Below are positions 43,530 to 52,219 of a stretch of 64,000 nucleotides of DNA, piece by piece. The stretch's first letter is position 1. Each line of letters begins with the position of its first letter. The notes under the pieces were generated by a model. The model was not told the origin of the DNA. It did no database searches and saw only the letters and a list, made by a program, of their open reading frames with translations. The position numbers and the translations under genes were made by a program. Source of the DNA: Halococcus sediminicola (GTDB lineage: Archaea; Halobacteriota; Halobacteria; Halobacteriales; Halococcaceae); NCBI RefSeq assembly GCF_000755245.1, contig NZ_BBMP01000010.1, positions 1 to 64,000 of the forward strand. The letters run 5' to 3'.

Positions 43530-44339
43530 TCAGTTGACCTCGTTGTGCATCGCGTCGATGACCTCGTCCAGATCGGGTTCGCCGCCGCCGGGCTGTTCGC
43601 CGTAGGAGAACTCACCGTTCCCGTCCACGGATTCGCCCTGTGTCCAGCGCTTGCCGGGATCCGGTCGGTCCTCGACGTGCGTGGACATGAACTCGTAGTT
43701 GTGCTCCTGGTTTTCCTTCTCCTGGGGGAAGCTATTTGGAATAGGGACGTGGTCGTCCATCGTTTCGAGCGCGGCGTGCCACTGGTTCTGGTGCATCGTA
43801 TCGCGCGCGACGAGATACGAGAGCATGTCCTGCATCCCCTCGTCGTCGGTCATCTCGTAGAGGCGTGTGGCGAGCAATCGACCTGTGGACTCGGCCATCA
43901 CGTTCGCGTACATGTCAGCGGCGAGGTTGCCGCTGGCGACGACGTACCCACCCGAGAAGGGTGTGCCGTTCGAATCGACCGGCATCGCGTGGAGTCCCGC
44001 CGAAAGTGCCTGTCGGGGCTGGCCGCTGTCCATCATCTCAGCGATGACCGGGTCCTCGCGGGCCTCCTCACGCTGTGCGTTCGAGGCTCCCTGGAGGTTC
44101 TTCGCCACGGCGGTCGAGAGCATCTCGATGTGGCCGAGTTCCTCGGTCGCCGTCTCCATCAGGAGTTGGCGGTACTCCTGTTTCTCGGCCGGCACCGCGA
44201 AGGCCTGGAACATGTACTGGAGCGCGACGCGCATCTCGCCCTCGGCCCCGCCGATCGCCTGCTGGAGCATCTTCGCAAAGCGCGGGTTCGGCTCCTCGAC
44301 CTCTACCTCGTACTGGAGTTCGTCGTCGTGGTAGAACAT
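43530..44339 (-). CDS. manganese catalase family protein
   Basis: 269 residues. Ferritin-like four-helix core with E and H ligands in GAEGEMRVALQYMFQAF, METATEELGHIEMLSTAVA (E-x2-H), DMYANVMAESTGR and YLVARDTMHQNQW. These four helices match the dimanganese site of non-heme catalases. The C-terminal 60 residues (from HVPIPNSFPQEKENQEHNYE) fit the family tail. Start ATG 44339 (MFYHDDELQYEVEVEE) is the family start; a longer frame is non-conserved. With the heme catalase this gives two unrelated peroxide-removing enzymes within 6.5 kb. Confidence 0.9.
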   Translation of the reverse strand: MFYHDDELQYEVEVEEPNPRFAKMLQQAIGGAEGEMRVALQYMFQAFAVPAEKQEYRQLLMETATEELGHIEMLSTAVAKNLQGASNAQREEAREDPVIAEMMDSGQPRQALSAGLHAMPVDSNGTPFSGGYVVASGNLAADMYANVMAESTGRLLATRLYEMTDDEGMQDMLSYLVARDTMHQNQWHAALETMDDHVPIPNSFPQEKENQEHNYEFMSTHVEDRPDPGKRWTQGESVDGNGEFSYGEQPGGGEPDLDEVIDAMHNEVN

Positions 44340-44508
44340 CGGTGTTGACCTCACCGAGAACACGATCGAGAACCGAATAGCGGCCGTGCCTGCGAGTGCA
44401 ACCGATCGCGACGAGCGGGTCGATTTGCCGGTCACACCTACCGATTTCGTGCGGCCACGAGCGATTCAGCCCCGACAATCGTTTGAGCGTCGCCCGTCAT
44501 ATTGATGT

Positions 44509-45324
44509 ATGAGACACGTCACGGTCGACGGTGTGGACGTCCCCGCGCTCGGCTTCGGCACCGCCGGCATGGACACCGACGAGGAGCGCCAACGGGCCGT
44601 CGAGGCGGCGCTCGGGGCCGGCTATCGACACATCGACACCGCACAGATGTACGACAGCGAGTCCGCGGTCGGAGCGGCGGTCGACGAGTCCGACGTCGCG
44701 CGCGAGGAGTTATTCGTGACGACGAAGTTAACACGAGACAACCGCGCATACGAGGCAGTCATCGATTCGACGCACGACAGTCTCGACCGCCTCGGCATGG
44801 AGTACGTCGATCTGTTGCTCATCCACTCGCCCGACCAGAACGTCCCCCACGAGGAGACGCTCGACGCGATGAACGAACTCGTCGACGAGGGGCTCGTCGA
44901 GCACATCGGCGTCTCGAACTTCTCGGTCGAAGAGACACGAAACGCCATCGACCACTCGACGGCACCGATTTTCACCAATCAGGTCGAGTACAGTCTCACC
45001 ACCCATCAGCCCGACCTCCTCTCGTTTTGCATCGACGAAGACGTGCTGCTCACCGCCTACAGCCCGCTCAAACTCGGCGCAGACCTCGAAGACGAGGAAC
45101 TCGCAGCCATCGCCGAGGCGCACGGGAAGACGGTCCGACAGGTCGCGATCCAGTGGCTGCTCCAGCAGCCGATGGTTGCGACGATCCCGCGGTCGTCGAA
45201 CCCCGACCACATCGAGCAGAACAGTGCTGTCTTCGACTTCGAGCTCTCCGACGAGGAGATGAGACGCCTCTTCGAAATCGGCGGCGGCATCAACGACGAC
45301 CTCGCCACGAAAATCGGTCTCTGA
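44509..45324 (+). CDS. aldo/keto reductase
   Basis: 271 residues. Asp in FGTAGMDTDEERQRAVEAALGAGYRHIDTAQMY, catalytic Tyr in that AQMYDSE, Lys in LFVTTKLT, His in LLLIHSPDQNVP, and NADP-binding ATIPRSSNPDHIEQN near residue 225. Reduces carbonyls with NAD(P)H; substrate unknown. Divergent from Mn-catalase. Confidence 0.92.
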   Translation: MRHVTVDGVDVPALGFGTAGMDTDEERQRAVEAALGAGYRHIDTAQMYDSESAVGAAVDESDVAREELFVTTKLTRDNRAYEAVIDSTHDSLDRLGMEYVDLLLIHSPDQNVPHEETLDAMNELVDEGLVEHIGVSNFSVEETRNAIDHSTAPIFTNQVEYSLTTHQPDLLSFCIDEDVLLTAYSPLKLGADLEDEELAAIAEAHGKTVRQVAIQWLLQQPMVATIPRSSNPDHIEQNSAVFDFELSDEEMRRLFEIGGGINDDLATKIGL

Positions 45325-45418
45325 GTCTCTGTACTGTTCGAACGGCTCTCGGCCGTACCGCGGTCCGGCACGGTCCACGAAAGACAACGCTTAGGTCGCC
45401 CGCGCCGGCCCACTTCCC

Positions 45419-46714
45419 ATGCACGAGACCGTGCTCCTCGTCGGCGGCGGCGGGCGCGAACACGCCATCGCGCGCAGCCTCGCCGGGAGCGACGCGGAGC
45501 TGTACGGCTGTGCGGAAACTCGCAATCCGGGCATCGCCGACCTCGCGGCGGGGTTCGAGACTTTGGACACGACGACCCCGCAGGCCGTCGTCGCCTACGC
45601 CGAAGAAGTCGACGCGACGCTCGCGGTCGTCGGTCCCGAAGCTCCCCTTCAGGCGGGTGTCGCCGACGCGCTCGCCGAAAGTGGAGTCTTTCCGTTCGGC
45701 CCGCGGGCCGACGCGGCGCGCATCGAGACCGACAAGGCCTACCAGCGGCGGTTCATGCGCGAACACGACATCCTCGGCTGTCCCGAGTTCGCGACGTTCG
45801 ACGATATGGAGCGTGCCTGTGAGCACATCGACGAGAACGACGGTGATCTGGTGGTGAAGCCCGCCGGCCTCACCGGCGGGAAGGGCGTGCGCGTCATCGG
45901 CGAGCAACTCACCTCCGAAGGGGCGAAGGAGTACCTCCGAGAATCGGAGTACGACCGCGTGGTGCTCGAAGAGCGCCTCGTCGGCGAGGAGTTCACCGTT
46001 CAAGCTCTGGTGGCCGATGGCGAGGTGCGCGCGACGCCGGCCGTGCAGGATCACAAGCGTGCCTACGAGGGTGACGAGGGACCCAATACTGGTGGAATGG
46101 GAAGTTACAGCGCTGCCACGCGCGAACTCCCGTTTATGACCGAGGCGGACTACGACGCGGCCGTGTCGATCATCGAAGAGACCGTCGACGCGCTCGACGA
46201 CTACACGGGCGTGCTCTACGGCCAGTTCATGCTCACGGCCGACGGACCGAAAGTCGTCGAGTTCAACGCGCGCTTCGGCGATCCCGAGGCGATGAACACC
46301 CTTCCGGTGCTCGAAACGGATTTCCTCGACGTCCTCACGGCGGCCCGTGACGGCGACCTCCTCGAACTCGCCTTCGCCGACCGAGCCACGGTCTGCAAGT
46401 ACGCCGTCCCGGCTGGCTATCCAGAGAACCCCGGTGCCGGTGCGAAGGTCGACATCGATCCCGAGAGCGCGGGCGACGCGCTGCTGTTCTACGCGAGCGT
46501 CGATGAGCGCGACGACGGCATCTACACGACCACCTCGCGGGCGTTCGCGGTCGTCGGGGTCGCCGAAACCATCGAAGAGGCCGAGGAAATCGCTGCCGAC
46601 GCGCTCGCTTCGGCGGACACGGCGGGCCTGCGGATGCGCCACGACATCGGCACGGCCGACCTCGTCGAGTCGCGAATCGAGCACATGGCCGACCTCCGCG
46701 AAGACGAAGGCTGA
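45419..46714 (+). CDS. purD: phosphoribosylamine-glycine ligase
   Basis: 431 residues, normal for GAR synthetase. Second step of purine biosynthesis. N-terminal VLLVGGGGREHAIARSLAGS, ATP-grasp core VVKPAGLTGGKGVRVIGE, NTGGMGSYS and EFNARFGDPEAMNTLP (Mg binding). Its stop overlaps the start of the next gene by one base. The preceding spacer has a weak TATA-like GCTTAG. Confidence 0.96.
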   Translation: MHETVLLVGGGGREHAIARSLAGSDAELYGCAETRNPGIADLAAGFETLDTTTPQAVVAYAEEVDATLAVVGPEAPLQAGVADALAESGVFPFGPRADAARIETDKAYQRRFMREHDILGCPEFATFDDMERACEHIDENDGDLVVKPAGLTGGKGVRVIGEQLTSEGAKEYLRESEYDRVVLEERLVGEEFTVQALVADGEVRATPAVQDHKRAYEGDEGPNTGGMGSYSAATRELPFMTEADYDAAVSIIEETVDALDDYTGVLYGQFMLTADGPKVVEFNARFGDPEAMNTLPVLETDFLDVLTAARDGDLLELAFADRATVCKYAVPAGYPENPGAGAKVDIDPESAGDALLFYASVDERDDGIYTTTSRAFAVVGVAETIEEAEEIAADALASADTAGLRMRHDIGTADLVESRIEHMADLREDEG

Positions 46715-47196
46715 TGGGTCGCCACGACCGCCTCACTGTCCATCCGACGCCCGGCCGACGAAACTCGCTGTGGCACTGGCCCGAGGCGAAGACCGTGTGG
46801 CGCATCATCTATAACTACGTCTTCGTGCTCGTCGCGCGCATCGCACCCTCGCTGCGCGTCAAGAACTGGGCACTCGGGCGCATCGGCGTCACGGTCGAAC
46901 AGGGTGTCTCGTGGGGGCTCGAAGCCACCCCTGATGTTTTCTGGCCGGAACTGATCACCCTTCGAGAGGATGCCATCGTGGGCTACGACGCAACCATTCT
47001 CTGTCACGAATTTCTCCAAGAGGAATATCGCACGGGAGAGGTGGTCGTCGGCGAGCGCGCGATGATCGGCGCGGGGACCATCGTGCTCCCGGGGGTGGAG
47101 ATCGGGACTGATGCGCGCGTGGCCGCGAACTCGCTGGTCGCAGACGACGTTTCGCCCGGCGCGACGGTCGCGGGCGTGCCGGCAACCGAACAGTAG
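46714..47196 (+). CDS. hexapeptide-repeat acyltransferase-like protein
   Basis: 160 residues. Left-handed beta-helix turns are visible in the C-terminal half (VVVGERAMIGAGTIVLPGVEIGTDARVAANSLVADDV) ending SPGATVAGVPATEQ, which is the standard xenobiotic/maltose O-acetyltransferase tail. The N-terminal half (TVWRIIYNYVFVLVARIAPSL) is hydrophobic and may lie on the membrane. Overlaps the purD stop (TGATG). Donor and acceptor unknown. Confidence 0.82.
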   Translation: MGRHDRLTVHPTPGRRNSLWHWPEAKTVWRIIYNYVFVLVARIAPSLRVKNWALGRIGVTVEQGVSWGLEATPDVFWPELITLREDAIVGYDATILCHEFLQEEYRTGEVVVGERAMIGAGTIVLPGVEIGTDARVAANSLVADDVSPGATVAGVPATEQ

Positions 47197-47230
47197 GAGT
47201 CGAGTACAGGCAGTTTTATACGACAGCCAT

Positions 47231-47245
47231 CGTTCGCTGCGAACG
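47231..47245 (+). promoter_or_regulatory. CGTTCGC-T-GCGAACG palindrome at Nramp start site
   Basis: A perfect 7-1-7 inverted repeat, between the TATA-like TTTTATA (47214-47220) and the ATG at 47251, thus over the predicted transcription start near 47242. A metal-responsive repressor (DtxR/MntR-like) is the natural candidate. Confidence 0.6.
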
Positions 47246-47250
47246 TCTCA

Positions 47251-48498
47251 ATGAGTAGTAGCCACACGGGTGATTCGTCCGACGACCCGGAATGGTCGCT
47301 GGTCGGTCCCGGTCTGCTGGTCGCCGCGACCGGCGTCGGTGCCGGTGACCTCGCCGCCGGCCTCGTCGCGGGCAACAGGTATGGACTGAACTTCGTCTGG
47401 GCCGTGCTCGTCGGCATCGTCATCAAGTTCGCGCTGAACGAGGGCGTCGGGCGCTACCATCTGGCGACCGACGAGACCATCCTCGAAGGGATCCACTCGC
47501 TGGGGCGGTGGGCGAGCGGCTTCTTCGGCGGCTACTCGCTCCTGTGGGGATTCGTCTACGGCGCTGCGGTCAGTTCGTCGGCGTCACTGGCGGCGAACGC
47601 GCTCTTTCCGGCCATCCCCTTCTGGGTCTATCTGGTAGCGCATCCCATCCTCGGAGCCGTGCTGGTGCTGGCCAACCGCTACGAGACCTTCGAGAGCGTC
47701 ATCACCGTCTTCATCACGTTGATGGTCGTCACCGTCGTCGGCTCCGCGATCGCCGTGTTGCCCCAACTCCCGGAAATCATCGGGACCGGCGTCCCCTCGC
47801 TGCCGGAGGGATCGATCATCTATGCGCTGGGACTCATCGGCGGCACCGGTGGAACGATCACGATGGCATCCTACGGCTACTGGCTCGCCGAGAAGGACTG
47901 GGACAGTCCAAAGTACATCCCGGTCATGCGCCGCGACGCCTCCTCGGCATACCTCATCACCGGGCTGTTCGTCATCGCGCTGATCGTCATGAGCGCGGCG
48001 CTGCTCTACGGCACCGGCGCGAGCGTCTCCGGCGAGGACGGACTGGTCGCACTGGCCGACAACCTCGGTAACCAACTCCACCCCGCGCTCCGGTATGCGT
48101 TCCTGATCGGTTTCTGGTCGGCCTCGTTCACGTCGCTGCTCGGCACGTGGCACGGCGTCTCGTACCTGTTCGCCGACTTCGTGGGCGAGTTCTCCTCGAA
48201 CCCGGTCGAAGCTGATCAGCTTCGTGACACCAACGCGTACACGTTCTACGTACTGTGGCTGACGTTCCCGCCGCTACTGCTGCACTTCCTCGGCGAGCCG
48301 GTGTTCATAATCATCATCTACGGCGTGCTCGGTGCGGTCTTCATGCCGTTTCTGGCCATCACACTTCTGTTGTTGCTCAACTCGGACCGCGTGGCCGCCG
48401 CGTACAGGAACGGCGTGGTGTTCAACGCGCTGTTGACCATCAGCGCGATCCTGTTCGTCGTCCTGCTGGCGAACGAACTCAGCACGCTCGTCACGTGA
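47251..48498 (+). CDS. Nramp family divalent metal transporter
   Basis: 415 residues with about 11 membrane segments. TM1 reads GPGLLVAATGVGAGDLAAGLVAG; the classical Nramp DPGN is replaced by GVGAGD here, so the metal-binding Asp remains but the Asn differs. TM6 region GTGGTITMASYGYWLAEKDW lacks the usual Met-Pro-His, so metal choice (Mn, Mg or Fe) cannot be fixed. Located downstream of a strong palindrome. Mn supply for the Mn-catalase is a plausible role. Confidence 0.78.
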   Translation: MSSSHTGDSSDDPEWSLVGPGLLVAATGVGAGDLAAGLVAGNRYGLNFVWAVLVGIVIKFALNEGVGRYHLATDETILEGIHSLGRWASGFFGGYSLLWGFVYGAAVSSSASLAANALFPAIPFWVYLVAHPILGAVLVLANRYETFESVITVFITLMVVTVVGSAIAVLPQLPEIIGTGVPSLPEGSIIYALGLIGGTGGTITMASYGYWLAEKDWDSPKYIPVMRRDASSAYLITGLFVIALIVMSAALLYGTGASVSGEDGLVALADNLGNQLHPALRYAFLIGFWSASFTSLLGTWHGVSYLFADFVGEFSSNPVEADQLRDTNAYTFYVLWLTFPPLLLHFLGEPVFIIIIYGVLGAVFMPFLAITLLLLLNSDRVAAAYRNGVVFNALLTISAILFVVLLANELSTLVT

Positions 48499-48583
48499 GG
48501 AACTGCCGACTCGACGAGTCGGCGACCGACGATCGTTCTCCGCGACGCGAGACGTCGTCGACGGAAACGGCCCGCAGGGAGTT

Positions 48584-48811
48584 CTACGGCGACTCGACGA
48601 GTCGATAGCGGTACGGCTGGCGTTCGATGACCTCGACGGCTCCCGTCTCCGCTCGCCGCCCCAACACGGTGGCCACGCGGTGGGGACTGTCGAGCGCCGC
48701 GCCGCGTGCGTCGAGAAGGTCGTGAATCTCGCGGGCAGTCAGCGGTCTCTCGACTCCCGCCTCCGCGAGCACCGTCCGAATCCGCTCGAATCCGTCACGG
48801 CGGAGCTGCAT
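48584..48811 (-). CDS. 75-residue winged-helix-like protein
   Basis: Starts MQLRRDGFERIRTVLAEAG. Pattern LTAREIHDLLDARGAALDSPHRVATVLGRRAETGAVEVIERQPYRYRL resembles a single winged helix-turn-helix with beta wing. No effector domain. Could be a small DNA-binding protein; family not recognised. Convergent to the Nramp gene. Confidence 0.55.
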   Translation of the reverse strand: MQLRRDGFERIRTVLAEAGVERPLTAREIHDLLDARGAALDSPHRVATVLGRRAETGAVEVIERQPYRYRLVESP

Positions 48812-48913
48812 ACCCACACCATGTGACGGAGACACATAACGTCCCGTCAGACGACCGTCTGACGGGGTTTCGGTGTATCACCGGACGGCGGGTGGGCGAC
48901 GACGAACGCGCCG

Positions 48914-49444
48914 TCAGACGGGTCCGTCCATCTCGTCTTCGAAATCGCGCTCGCGGCGGTAGCGCTCGACGAACTCCGTGACGTCGAAGGCGTGCATCTG
49001 CTCCTCGAACTCGCCGGTCGCCTCGGCGCTGTCGGCGTGGCTCACCGCGTGCTCCATCAGCTCGACGACGAGTTCGACGACGACTTCGTGGAGGCGTCGC
49101 GCATCGAAGTCGGCGATCCAGACGAGCGCGTAGCCGACGCTGCTGTCCTCGGAAACGTCCTCGGCGACGATCTTCTCGGGGAACTCTTCGAGGACGACGC
49201 CCATCAGATGTATCGTATCGAACTCGTCGCCATCGCTGGGTTCGATGGTCTCACGGAGAACGCCGACGAGCGACTCGGGGACGAACCGACTCGGCGGGTG
49301 GACGTCCATCACGACGGCGTGGCGTGCGCCACACGGGCAGTCGAACTCGCGCACCCCCATGTCGAGGTCCGAGACGGCGACCGACTCGCCACACGGCAAC
49401 GAGATGTCGCCCCCGCGAGCGCCGGGGACACGTGGCTCGGACAT
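48914..49444 (-). CDS. DUF5815-like haloarchaeal protein
   Basis: 176 residues. One Cys pair in the first 40 residues (EFDCPCGARHAVVMD) with CGE upstream (LPCGESVAVS) suggests a zinc ribbon, followed by a helical part with HEVVVELVVELMEHAVSHADS and an acidic tail. Naming as DUF5815 is from memory. 24 bases upstream, on the same strand's downstream side, lies the membrane protein gene. Confidence 0.65.
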   Translation of the reverse strand: MSEPRVPGARGGDISLPCGESVAVSDLDMGVREFDCPCGARHAVVMDVHPPSRFVPESLVGVLRETIEPSDGDEFDTIHLMGVVLEEFPEKIVAEDVSEDSSVGYALVWIADFDARRLHEVVVELVVELMEHAVSHADSAEATGEFEEQMHAFDVTEFVERYRRERDFEDEMDGPV

Positions 49445-49468
49445 GGTCGTGGTTGGCGTGGCGTGCGG

Positions 49469-50362
49469 TTAAAGGCCGTGGTGGGCGGTCGTGTCCCCGC
49501 CCGTCGCTGTCGATCCGTCGTCACCCGTCTCGCCTCCGCGCTCGGCGCGCAACTGGTCGTAGGCGCGGGCGGCGACGGCGATGCCGAAGACGGTGGTGAG
49601 CGCGCTCAGTACGACACTCACGACCGTGACGGCGATCGTCGCCAGCCCCGGCGACCCCGCCGCGGCCGCGAAGCCGATGATGGTTCCGGGAATCGAGACG
49701 AGGAGACCGATGAGCCAGATGGCCACGGCGAGGGCGAACAGTCCGATGCGGTGGCCGCTCGTCAACTGCCAGCTATCGGTCAGCGCGTCGACGAAATTCT
49801 TGTTCTCGACGGCGATCTCCTGGCGCACGAAGAAAAACGAGGTGGCGAAAAACGCCGCGACGAGCGGCCCGCCGATGAGCAGCCCGATCAGCCCGATGAC
49901 GCCGCCGATGACCACGATGAACCAGACGACGATCCCGCCAACGAATCCGTTCAGCGTGGCCCAGACGATGTTCTCACGCACGAACGCGCCGGGAATCGAC
50001 TCTGTGTGCTCGCTCACGAGCGTGCGGACGGCGACGATACGGAGCGCTTCGGCGACGAAGGGGGTGAGCGCCGCCAGTGGGACGGCGAGTAGCAGCGGAA
50101 TCGGGAGCGCGAGCGGCTGTGAGCCGGTAAAATCGTCCATCTCCGTCGGGGGCGTGCCCGCTCCGCCAGGACCGCCCGGACCGGGCGGTGGTGTCTGCGT
50201 CGGAAGGTTGCCGAGCCGTTCGAGCAGTTGTACCGCCGCCGTCTGGGTGAGCACCGCACTCACGAGACCGAAGACGGCGAACGCGCCCACCAACAGCAGG
50301 CCGTTGCGCTTGAACGTCCGCGAGAAGCCGTTCCTGATCGCAACGTCGATATCGAGCGTCAT
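49469..50362 (-). CDS. haloarchaeal multi-pass membrane protein
   Basis: 297 residues with about 6 membrane segments. N-terminal NGFSRTFKRNGLLLVGAFAVFGLV; a Gly/Pro-rich loop (PPPGPGGPGGAGTPP) near residue 60; VENKNFVDALTDSWQLTSGHRIGLFALAVAIW in the middle, which resembles the glycerophosphoryl-diester-phosphodiesterase-type membrane domain found in many haloarchaea. No enzymatic residues visible. C-tail is Gly/Asp-rich. Confidence 0.7.
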   Translation of the reverse strand: MTLDIDVAIRNGFSRTFKRNGLLLVGAFAVFGLVSAVLTQTAAVQLLERLGNLPTQTPPPGPGGPGGAGTPPTEMDDFTGSQPLALPIPLLLAVPLAALTPFVAEALRIVAVRTLVSEHTESIPGAFVRENIVWATLNGFVGGIVVWFIVVIGGVIGLIGLLIGGPLVAAFFATSFFFVRQEIAVENKNFVDALTDSWQLTSGHRIGLFALAVAIWLIGLLVSIPGTIIGFAAAAGSPGLATIAVTVVSVVLSALTTVFGIAVAARAYDQLRAERGGETGDDGSTATGGDTTAHHGL

Positions 50363-50408
50363 GTTTCGACCCCGGACGACCGGATATTAAGTGGTTCCCT
50401 TCGGTGGG

Positions 50409-50801
50409 TTACGGCCAGTCGTCGCGCGACTCGGGGTCCGTCGCCTGCTCATCGGTTTCGGACTCGCCGAGCGTCCAGCCGGCGGCCGCGGCCGCCTCGT
50501 CGACCGGGAGATACTCCCACTCCAGCTCCTCGGCGAGTTTCTCGTCCTCGTCGTCCGTGCCGACGAAGACGTGGCGTTCGGTGTCGAACTGCTTTTTGAC
50601 GTTCTCCAAACTCTCGCGTCGCCCGCGTGGTCCCGAGAAGAAGTCCTGTCGGATACGGTTCTTCCGGGTGAAGTTCGTCACGACGTAGGTCGGTTTTTCG
50701 GAGATCACTCCCACGTACTCGGTCCACCGGCGCGCGCCGGAGAACACCTCGGTGGGTTCGGCAAGCGCTTCGAGCGCGCTGAGTTCGAACGCCAGCGTCA
50801 T
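50409..50801 (-). CDS. conserved haloarchaeal protein of unknown function
   Basis: 130 residues from ATG 50801 (MTLAFELSALEALAEPTEVF). Contains RWTEYVGVISEKPTYVVTNFTRKNRIRQDFFSGPRGRRESLENVKKQF, with alternating strands and helices and several basic positions, unusual in this acidic proteome. The acidic C-terminus is variable. Lies 72 bases from the flavoprotein gene on the same strand. Not recognised further. Confidence 0.6.
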   Translation of the reverse strand: MTLAFELSALEALAEPTEVFSGARRWTEYVGVISEKPTYVVTNFTRKNRIRQDFFSGPRGRRESLENVKKQFDTERHVFVGTDDEDEKLAEELEWEYLPVDEAAAAAGWTLGESETDEQATDPESRDDWP

Positions 50802-50873
50802 GTCGCCGCTCCCGCCTTCCATGGCACGACTCCGACAGCGGCGAGGAAAACGCCTTCGATGGCTGGTCGAAAA

Positions 50874-52115
50874 CTACTGCTCGGCGGCCGGTGCGAGGTC
50901 GTCGAGGTCGACTTCCTCTCGCATCAACACGTCCTTCTGGTCGGCGACGACGCGCTCGTCGCGGATGAGTTTCTTGTACTTCGACTGGGGCGCGAGGTCG
51001 CCGATGAGCACGCCGCCGACGATTTTTCCATCTTTGAACGCGAGTCTGCGCCACTCGGTGTCGGAAAACTTCGCCTCCGCGTGGTCGTCGCCGATCGTCG
51101 GATGGCCGAAGGAGAGAAAGGGGAAATCGAAGTGTGTGATCGAATAGGAGGATACCCAGCGGAACTCGGCCTCCTCGCCATCGGCGACCATGTTCGTACC
51201 GGCAATCGACCCCTGCTCTCTGGCGCTGCCCCACGAGCCGTTTTGGGCGTAGTCGTCGAGGATCGTGTCGTAAAACCGCGTGAGGTCGCCCGCGGCGTAG
51301 ACGTCGTCGACTGAGGTCTGCATGTACTCGTCGACGACGACGCCGTCGTCGAGTTCGATGTCGGTGTGCTGGAGGATTTCGAGGTTGAAATCGAGGCCGA
51401 TGGCGACGCCGGCGAACTCACAGTCGTAGGTGTCGCCGTCGGGCGTCACGGCCGCGCTGACGTGACCCGAATCGTCGACTTCGAACTTGTCGACGCCGCT
51501 GTTGAAGACGGGAGTAACGTTGTTGTCCTCCAGCGCGCCGTGGATGATGTCCGCACCGTCCTCGGAGAGGGCGTACCGCCACCAGTTCTCGCCGCGCATC
51601 AGGTAGTGGGCCTCGACGTCCTGAGCACCGCAGATGGCCGCGAAGTCGATACCCAACAAGCCGGCACCGACGACGACGCCCGTGTCGGCCGCCTCGGCGC
51701 GCTCGGCGATACCGCGGGCGTCCTCGAACGTCCAGAAGTGGTGGATGCCCTCGGCGTCGGAGTTCGGGACCGGGAGTTGGACGGGCGTGCCGCCGGTGGC
51801 GAGCAGGAGTTTGTCGTATTCCAACTGGTCGCCCTCGTGGGTGTCGACGGTGTGGGCGTCGGTGTCGATGTTTGTGACGAGCGTGTCGAGTCGGAGGTCG
51901 ATGTCGCGCTCGTCGTACCAGTCGGGCTGGTGGATTGACATCGGTGCTTCGGGCAGTTTGCCCTTGGCGAACTCCTTGATGAGGATGCGGTTGTAGAGCG
52001 CCTCGCCCTCGTCGGTGATGACGACGACGTCGGCGTCGGGTGCGTCCTCGCGGATGGTCTCGGCCGCAGAACTGCCCGCGATGCCGTCGCCGATGATCAC
52101 GTACGAATCGGTCAT
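50874..52115 (-). CDS. FAD/NAD(P)-dependent oxidoreductase (rubredoxin/nitrite reductase-like)
   Basis: 413 residues. FAD motif YVIIGDGIAGSSAAETIRED (4-23), the second ATG-type motif LLLATGGTPVQLP near 105, NAD-binding GVVVGAGLLGIDFAA near 155, and VYAAGDLTRFYD (FAD-binding Asp) near 290. Resembles the reductase part of NirB, rubredoxin and ferredoxin reductases. Start ATG 52115 is chosen; a longer frame has an Arg-rich leader. Electron partner unknown. Confidence 0.9.
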   Translation of the reverse strand: MTDSYVIIGDGIAGSSAAETIREDAPDADVVVITDEGEALYNRILIKEFAKGKLPEAPMSIHQPDWYDERDIDLRLDTLVTNIDTDAHTVDTHEGDQLEYDKLLLATGGTPVQLPVPNSDAEGIHHFWTFEDARGIAERAEAADTGVVVGAGLLGIDFAAICGAQDVEAHYLMRGENWWRYALSEDGADIIHGALEDNNVTPVFNSGVDKFEVDDSGHVSAAVTPDGDTYDCEFAGVAIGLDFNLEILQHTDIELDDGVVVDEYMQTSVDDVYAAGDLTRFYDTILDDYAQNGSWGSAREQGSIAGTNMVADGEEAEFRWVSSYSITHFDFPFLSFGHPTIGDDHAEAKFSDTEWRRLAFKDGKIVGGVLIGDLAPQSKYKKLIRDERVVADQKDVLMREEVDLDDLAPAAEQ

Positions 52116-52219
52116 GGGGAGGCTTCGACGCCCGGGGTAATGTGAATTGCTATCTCCGCAGTCGGTTCGGCGGTCGGCACGGCCGACGCCCGCCGGTCGC
52201 TCGTCCTCCGGGGTCGGCG

